64,000 bases of DNA from Adiantum capillus-veneris. Its lineage: Eukaryota; Streptophyta; Polypodiopsida; Polypodiales; Pteridaceae. The stretch's first letter is position 1; each line of letters starts with the position of its first letter. The notes beneath the pieces are model-generated. The model saw nothing but the letters and a program-made list of their open reading frames with translations. It was not told the origin of the DNA and searched no databases. The stretch spans positions 80,756,025 through 80,820,024 of the forward strand of contig CM043958.1 of NCBI GenBank assembly GCA_014529385.2, read 5' to 3'. This document shows, piece after piece, positions 56,018-64,000 of the stretch. Both the position numbers and the translations under genes were made by a program.

Positions 56018-56489
56018 TGATAGCGGGAAAAAGAGCAATGCAATCGGGTGGCCTCTGTACTCGTGCACACTCCACAAACCACGCCTCATGAAAACAAGCA
56101 AAGAACAAAACAAAGGGGGCACCACCCTAAATTAAGAGGTTTAGGGACCTCACACATAGTGCACATAGGCAAATGAGACTTCTGGCATTATGATGGCATC
56201 AAAAAATACGGCAAAACACATAGAAGCGAAGCTTAGGGACCTTATGTAGCATATATATACACAAGACATCAGCTTAACAATACAACGGCATCTGATCATA
56301 CATAACAAGGATATAGAGAAGCAAGCCAAGGATGGCATAATCCCTTGTCAAAAACAATCAACCCAGCAAGTAGGTATGATCCTACTAGCAGCACATCAAT
56401 ACCTTAGAGAATGATGGCAAGGATGGTGGCCATGGAGCATGAGAGAAGACTCCTTATTTAGGTTTTAGGGCTAGTAATGTAGCATACTA

Positions 56490-56529
<40 letters not shown>

Positions 56530-57525
56530 GTAGAGATCCATCCATAGCTCCTCGTTGTGAGCAATGTCGTCATAGCTTCATTGCTTGGTGAAGGGGGTGA
56601 AGTGTTGTTTTGAGTGAGAGAAGGCCTCCTTATATAGGTTTCTGAGAGGGTTTAGGATTAGGGATAAACATGCTTAAATCCGCTGATTGGGGTTACTTTT
56701 TGCTTAGGGTGGTCAACAGATTGAGGTCACCTGATATGTCACCATCAAGATATTCTCTAGAGTGATATGAGAGGGGAGGGTAAATGCTGATTTTTCTGAT
56801 TGTGACACATAGGGATAAGGCCTTGACCAGCATTTAAGAGCAGGTAAGGTGGCTGTTGAAACTGGAGGTTCTGCACATGTCAAGGGGGGACCTGCTGGGT
56901 CCTCCTGAATATCAAACTCTCAAAAAATCCTCAACCATGGCTTCTTTTGACATGTGTTCTTTGAAAAAATCAGCATGTCTCTTTTCAACTCAAAAGTCTT
57001 TATCCCTGTTGACTCACCTTTACCATAAGATTTTCCCCTTTTCTCCTCCTGTAACTGCATTGTTGATGCCCAATCACTGCTTCTAGTAACAGTGAACTGT
57101 TACCTACCAAATACTTATGGTGCAGTAAAAAATATTTACCATGGGTAAAAAAAGTTACTATAGGTAAAAAGTGATTTGTATTTACCATGTAGGTGAAAAA
57201 TATTTACTGTAGGTAAAAAATATTTACTGTCGGTAAAAAAGTGAAAACGGAGTATGCTGTGCTGTGAGTCCACACGAACATCCTCGTGTAAATTTCACTA
57301 GAAATTCACACCTAGAATGGGCTATTCTGTAAGATATAGGTTGTAGGCATGCATAAGAGCTCGTTCCCACGTATCTTCTGTCCATGGCACTTTTTACTCT
57401 TTGGTGCTTGTGAAGTAGATTTTTCTTCTCTTTCGAGATCCCTTGGACTAGAGTATCCTCATCTCCCCAACAATTGATTGTGCCTTTATTGCATCTTCAG
57501 AAGGGGTCCTAAAAACCATGCATCA
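56018..57525 (-). repeat. 5' LTR of the non-autonomous element (right-hand copy)
   Basis: On the minus strand it starts TGATGCATGG and ends CCCGCTATCA. A TATA box, CCTATATAAGG, lies on the minus strand near 56628-56638. The GA array at about 56490-56530 is longer than in the left copy. Regular AAAATATTTAC(C/T) repeats sit at 57125-57235. Confidence 0.93.
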
Positions 57526-58027
57526 AGTACCACACCACACTAACACCTCACACTATACACACGCAAACAAGTGCAAGGATGCCAATGCTAAGTGAGTAAC
57601 AAGACTCACCGTTTAAATAGGGGATGGAAAGTTCTTGTTGAGTAAGCTTCATCACTTGGTAGGGTAGGTCCAGAGCCATGAAGAGGTGCTGAATAGGCGC
57701 CGCCTCCAGCCAGGTTGAAGCCATCGGGTGTAGCCCGTCTGCAAAGAGAAATAGAGAGGTTTCGTTGTGCCCAGAGGCATATGCCAAGAGATAGACAGAG
57801 TGCACGGCCACGAGTGAGAAGCACCAGCCCCAATTGTGTATGGCTACCAACCAAGGAATGGGTCCCTTTCTTGACGGCATTTAAAAGCCATACCTACCCT
57901 CCACTTACTAGGCAGAATTAATGAAGGAAAAACTTATATATAAATACATCCTATGAAATTCACAAATCGTATTTAGGATACTGGTGTATCCAAGGGCAAT
58001 TGTCCAAGGTAGCTTAGACACAATAGA

Positions 58028-58066
<39 letters not shown>

Positions 58067-58233
58067 TGTGTGTGTGCGTGTGTGCGTGCATGCGCACGCG
58101 CGTGTGCGCGTGCATGTCCACCCTTACCCAAGGAGGACCCACTAAGGTCGATAGTTGAATGTGTGCACGTAGGTAGGACTGTGTGTGGGTATATCCAAGG
58201 AGGACCCACCAAGGTAACTAGAGCAACTTAGAG

Positions 58234-58321
<88 letters not shown>
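57526..58321. repeat. Host repeat copy 1, right part, with two GT arrays
   Basis: Continues the repeat interrupted at 48095 and matches 61969-62792. A near-identical frame on the minus strand (57880-57548) is shared with copy 2 but has no domain. GT arrays lie at 58030-58116 (followed by CGCGCG-rich text) and 58235-58320, each downstream of CCAAGG-type motifs. Confidence 0.88.
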
Positions 58322-58324
<3 letters not shown>

Positions 58325-58370
58325 CGCGTGTGCACCCACCCTTACCCAGGCACCATATCAAACGAGACAA

Positions 58371-58393
58371 TAGGCCCATTAGATATGGGCCTA
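58371..58393. repeat. TAGGCCCAT...ATGGGCCTA inverted repeat
   Basis: TAGGCCCATTAGATATGGGCCTA, followed by CTT. The same inverted repeat with a 7-base spacer occurs at 42038-42060, also followed by CTT. Confidence 0.7.
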
Positions 58394-58398
58394 CTTCC

Positions 58399-60165
58399 TT
58401 AGTAATAATTAAGTAAAGTGACATCAAACTTAACACCATGCCATTCCTTCATACCCAAAACTGTTGTTAAGGTATAAATTAGATCTTTTTTATGGAAGCC
58501 ATTAGCTTGAAACTTCCTAATGAGCACCCCAATTTCTTCAAGAGCTGAAAATACATTAGAGAATGAATAGATAATCAGATCCAAAATACTTAAACAAGTT
58601 TTAATTGCCATCTTGAAAGGTCTGCTACTTTTCTTCACGACAAACTCGGTAGCAGTTAGCTGTAGGTGATCTCGTTTCCAAAAAAATCTAGTGGAAATTT
58701 CACCCCCATAGGGATTTAGAATAGATAATTCAAATGATAAATAATTGATACGTTTAGTGATAGGACTACCCTCAAAGGAATATTGTTCTAGAAAGGTTGT
58801 CTCAATAGTTAGATATATCCAGAACTGTTTGAGAAAAGCTAGGATTGTTAATACTCAAGATGTCATCCATAAATCGAAATGTGTGATAAAATCGTATAAG
58901 TGTATGAAGTCCTTCTACCTGAGAGGCTTGTCTAAGAATCCATTTATACTCAAAAAATAGTAAGTGAAGGTTACACATTGTCGGGGAGCAGGAGAAACCC
59001 ATCAGGATTCCACACATTTTCCGGAGCAGTTGTTTCCTAGTAGGATATAGCAGTGGTTAAGAACCCATTGAATAGCTTCTTGAAATTGAATGTGACTCAT
59101 GTGAAGAGGTGTCTTGCATAATTTTTTGACCCATCTGGCAGAGTTAACAAAGGAAAGGCCTGAGAACCCATCTTTGGCCTTGTTAGCAAAGGCCAGATCT
59201 ACAAGAGAATCCAACACATTTATAAGGCCAACTTCACCAATAAGTGGGATATTTTCATAGCATCGGGTAATATCAACTGTAAAAACAGAGTAAACCATAG
59301 AAGGGAGATTTAAATAAACTTCGGTTGAGTTACCCACAAGCCAAAAGGTATGTATCTCAACCCCAAAAAATTGTCTTACGTCTTCCTGTTTAAGAGGAAA
59401 AATATTTTTAAGCTCTCTAGACACCAAATTAAGTCCCTCAGTCACATTATTAGTGATATCATAGAAAATACAATTAGAAGCATCCAAAATCCATCAGAAC
59501 TTGTTTTATGACTCTTAAAAGTAGGGAATAGGATAGGAAGTTTGATTGTGCTAACCTGATATCCCAAAGTAGTTAAACTTTCACATGTTCTTTGAATGAC
59601 AAGATCTAGATTTTCACCAATACATTGAAACTCACTTCCTTTGAGCCGAGTTTCTACTGCATCAAAGGACAGCCCCTTGCAGATGACAGAAGCCATATTA
59701 GAGGCTTTGTCCAGACTGACAATGAACCATTTTGTCTTAAGCCTGCAAAAGGCAAGGGAGAGTTAGGAGGTGAGCCATGTTGACTCTATTGATAACCATT
59801 CATGTGGAAAGCATGAGACCGGTTTGGAAAAGACCGTATTCAAGGTGTTGCTTAACTCAAGATGAGTTGTCCACTCCAGTTGGAGTTTACTGACCAAGTC
59901 GGCCAGACAATCAGTAAGTGCTTTTAAGGAAATTTGAGGGTTAAGTTGGTGAGGTGGTATGTGATTGAGCCCTTTTAAAAGAAGGAATCTTATAGCTCTA
60001 TTCTTAATAATGGAGAGGTCTATGGTACACACATGATTACCGAGATCACCAAATTCCCTTGTGAAGCTTTCCCACTGATGACTTTCACATGTTAGTGGTT
60101 TTGTCTTTCAAAGGAACCCATTAGAGTAGACAAACTGTAGGATGGGATCAGTAAACTTCTAGCCT
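58399..60165 (-). pseudogene. Penelope-like reverse transcriptase relic
   Basis: Read leftwards from 60165, one frame with two stops carries SIIKNRAIRFLLLKGLNHIP, matching the N-terminal block N/D-L-S ... L-x-K-G-L-x-F-I-P, then KWFIVSLDKASNMASVICKG and LFPTFKSHKTS. After a shift: RWILDASNCIFYDITNNV, VYSVFTVDITRCYENIPL (motif A) and AIQWVLNHCYILLGN. After another shift: MCGILMGFSCSPTMCNLHLL (motif B), FRFMDDILSINNPSF (motif C, about 58870), then RINYLSFELSIL and FFWKRDHLQLTATEF. These blocks, with M-D-D rather than A-D-D or V-D-D, fit Penelope-like elements. No GIY-YIG endonuclease was seen. Confidence 0.75.
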
Positions 60166-60881
60166 TTCAAATGAGCCATACTCGGCAATGCAGAGATGAA
60201 TTTAGGAGTAGTAACTAAATGGGTTACATTATGTAAGCCTTAGTCTTAAGGCATTCATAAAGTATCTAAACATATATCTAATAGTCAGCATTAGTCCTTC
60301 TGTAATCTAATAAACAAAAAAGTAAGTCTGGTCTGAACTGTTGATAGTCACGAGCCAGCAAACACGAAGCCCTGAACCATATATTAGAGGAAATGTGCCA
60401 AAAATTAGTGTATCATCTTCAAAAAAAGTTGTCAGCCAAAGATACCCAAAAGACCAAGTGAAGAATCCTCATCATATCAAAGACCTTCAGTCATGACAGC
60501 AGATTGCATGTTACCTTAAGCCCAACCATACCATCTCTAGCTACAAGTCATAGCCTTATTCCTCTTGTAAGAGTGTAATGAAAAAAAGTTCATGACATGT
60601 GATGTATCAGTCAAGCCAAATCATTCAAAAAGTGCATTCCAAATGAGCCATACACAGCAATACAGAGATGAATTTAGGAGTAGTAACTAAATGGGGTTCA
60701 TTATGTAAGCTTTAGTCTCAAGGCTTTCAAAAAACATATAAACCATATATCTAACAGTAAGCATTAGTCCTTCTGTAATCCAATAATCAAAAAAGTCAAT
60801 CCGATCTGGACTATTGATTAGACATGAGCTAGCCAGTACGAAAGCCATGAACCATATATTAGAGGAAATGAGCCAAAAGAG
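60161..60881. repeat. Diverged direct repeat, period about 474 bp
   Basis: 60161-60410 and 60634-60881 share AAATGAGCCATAC, GATGAATTTAGGAGTAGTAA, GCATTAGTCCTTCTGTAATC and GAACCATATATTAGAGGAAA in order. The intervening halves are not clearly related. Confidence 0.8.
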
Positions 60882-61095
60882 GTAACATAATCCATCATGA
60901 ACCAGGCACAACGAGAACATATCATAAACAGCAAAGGACTAAGTGAGTATAATCCAATAGAGTCAGGGTATTTCAGTAGAGAGTACCCAGAAATATGATT
61001 GGCTAGTTTAGCAGATTCTCATGCCCAAAACATAAATGTAAGCGAAGTAAGGCAGGGGATAATTTCTCCAATTAAACCAATTTTAGTTTTAAAAG

Positions 61096-62792
<1,697 letters not shown>

Positions 62793-64000
62793 CAAAAACA
62801 AATTTACCTCTCTTTGTGAGTTTGAGTGGTATGTTTGCAGTCTCTTTATTGAGGTATCTTTCATGGGCTTTGTGTCATGATATGTAGTGAATTGTGGCCA
62901 TGTGTTTCTTACAACAATCCTCATGGGTATTGGATAGTAGTGCAATGTTTGATTGAGGGAGAGATTGCTTGTATATATTCCTCTTATCTTCACATTACTG
63001 AGCTTAGTTGTGGAATTCTTTGAGGCATTATCCTTGGGTGGCCAATGCTTTCTGAAATCGTGATATTAATAACTCCTCTATTCCCACTAACAATTCCTCA
63101 TGTTGATCGAACATGTTGATGAGGAATGCATGGATTAGAAGTGTTTTCTTTTTGTTTTTATATGCAACTAATCTTTGAGATATACTTATGTCTTCTCCTT
63201 GATTTCACATTTCAGGTGAATGCACAACATCATTACTTTACTTGCTTGGATCGATGGTATTTGCTAAATGCACATCAATATGGTGCATATACATCAGTTA
63301 TGGATTGACCATTCATTGTCTTTCTTATCATGCTCCTCTATGTTATAATTACATTTTGGTGTATCCGCTCATGATCTCTTGTTGCCCCAAAAATGATTGC
63401 TTCTTGTATGTTATCAATAGCATGATTCTTTAATTGCAATCGTTCATCGAGTAGTGCATCCTTTCTTCTCACAAATTTATCAGTGTCTTGACTTTAGATG
63501 GCACATAGTTTTTGCTAATGTAAATAATCATACTTAAGTACTATAAATGGTATTTCATGCATCTTAGAGAAATAGTGGTGACTGCAAAACATCTTAGAGA
63601 AATAGTGGCGACTGCAAAACATTTGGTGTAAAGTTACATTGAACATAATCATCTGAGATCCTATATATAAGAACAACATGAAGCTTTTATGGATGTTAAA
63701 TCCTATAATATCAATGATGACTTGCATAAACTTGATAAATGGCCATTCTGGGCTCATCATACTATTGGTTCACATAAGGGTTCTTCATCTGGATCATTTT
63801 TCAAAGGACTCCATGCTTCTAGATATATGCAAGGTATTGCATGTGTCAAAATTCATGGGGTACATGGACAAGCACTAAGCCACAGCCAGCTAACATGTGC
63901 TTCAAGTATCATCAATTTGTATGTTTCTCCTTCTTTTCCTTACCTCAGAGGCTCAGCATGTGCACAATGTATTTCTTGCAAAATTCTACCTCTTTGTTTC
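62793..64000 (+). other. Uncharacterised end of window; a 110-codon open frame at the edge
   Basis: No domain recognised. A 30-base perfect-but-one tandem repeat is at 63561-63590 and 63591-63620 (ATCTTAGAGAAATAGTGG). One plus frame is open from 63671 to the window end, with KWPFWAHHTIGSHKGSSSG and ASRYMQGIACVKIHGVHG. It has no clear start or splice site and could be a partial exon or chance. Confidence 0.3.

Larger units (their letters stand above)
48096..57525 (-). mobile_element. Non-autonomous LTR retrotransposon with gag and protease but no RT or integrase
   Basis: Flanked by AGTAC (48091-48095; 57526-57530). LTRs: 48096-49589 (1494 bp) and 56018-57525 (1508 bp), with about 13 substitutions plus a length change in a GA array. 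Orientation is minus: primer-site candidate at 56014-55998, gag (52715-51523), protease frame (51510-50060) and purine tract (49605-49593). Between leader and gag lies a plus-strand block of gypsy-2 DNA (52888-54992). The empty target is visible at 61969-61973. No RT, RNase H or integrase motif was found between the LTRs apart from that block. Confidence 0.93.

Noticed and set aside
57548-57880. Minus frame conserved between the two host repeat copies (also 62082-62297)
   Set aside because: The copies are recent duplicates, so frame conservation is expected; there is no recognisable domain and one copy has a shortened frame.

Overview
The window reads as intergenic, repeat-rich nuclear DNA of a land plant. 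The evidence is chromodomain Ty3/gypsy elements, Ty1/copia elements primed by initiator-tRNA-Met-type sites, L1-like LINEs with a C-terminal zf-RVT finger, and one plant-specific PADRE/DUF4228 gene. A Penelope-like reverse transcriptase relic, many long GT/GA/CT arrays and low gene density point to a large genome of the fern or gymnosperm kind. That placement is inference. I see no bacterial, organellar or viral genome features.

Layout. 1-5150: decayed Ty3/gypsy element (gypsy-1), 5' LTR outside the window. 5150-7800: minus-strand gag-like relic. 8700-15182: gypsy-2, ending in a truncated 3' LTR. 15187-17940: 5' LTR, primer-binding site and gag of a sister element (gypsy-3). 17940-20150: minisatellites and a foldback repeat built on a 14-bp palindrome. 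20158-20892 (minus): the only convincing host gene, a PADRE/DUF4228 protein. 21100-24200: non-coding DNA with a second foldback copy. 24200-28660: LINE-1, broken in several frames. 28974-42010: a three-level nest in which minus-strand LINE-2 was split by copia-A (30322-40301, flanks ACGTC/ACCTC), and copia-A was split by minus-strand copia-B (33695-38536, flanks AAAAT). 42010-46996: non-coding repeats and microsatellites. 46997-58321: a host repeat split by a 9.4-kb minus-strand LTR element (48096-57525, flanks AGTAC) with gag and protease but no reverse transcriptase or integrase. 58399-60165 (minus): Penelope-like relic. 61096-62792: second copy of the host repeat, preserving the empty insertion site. 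62793-64000: nothing identified.

Relations. Every retroelement pol region seen here is broken except most of copia-B RT/RNase H. Three insertions can be dated relative to one another from target duplications and host reading frames. A 2.1-kb block of dead gypsy-2 DNA recurs inside the RT-less LTR element. Its shared stop codons show that it was copied as DNA after the gypsy copy had died, or descends from a common dead ancestor.

All calls come from reading motifs and comparing segments by eye. No database search or alignment was run, so identities are approximate.
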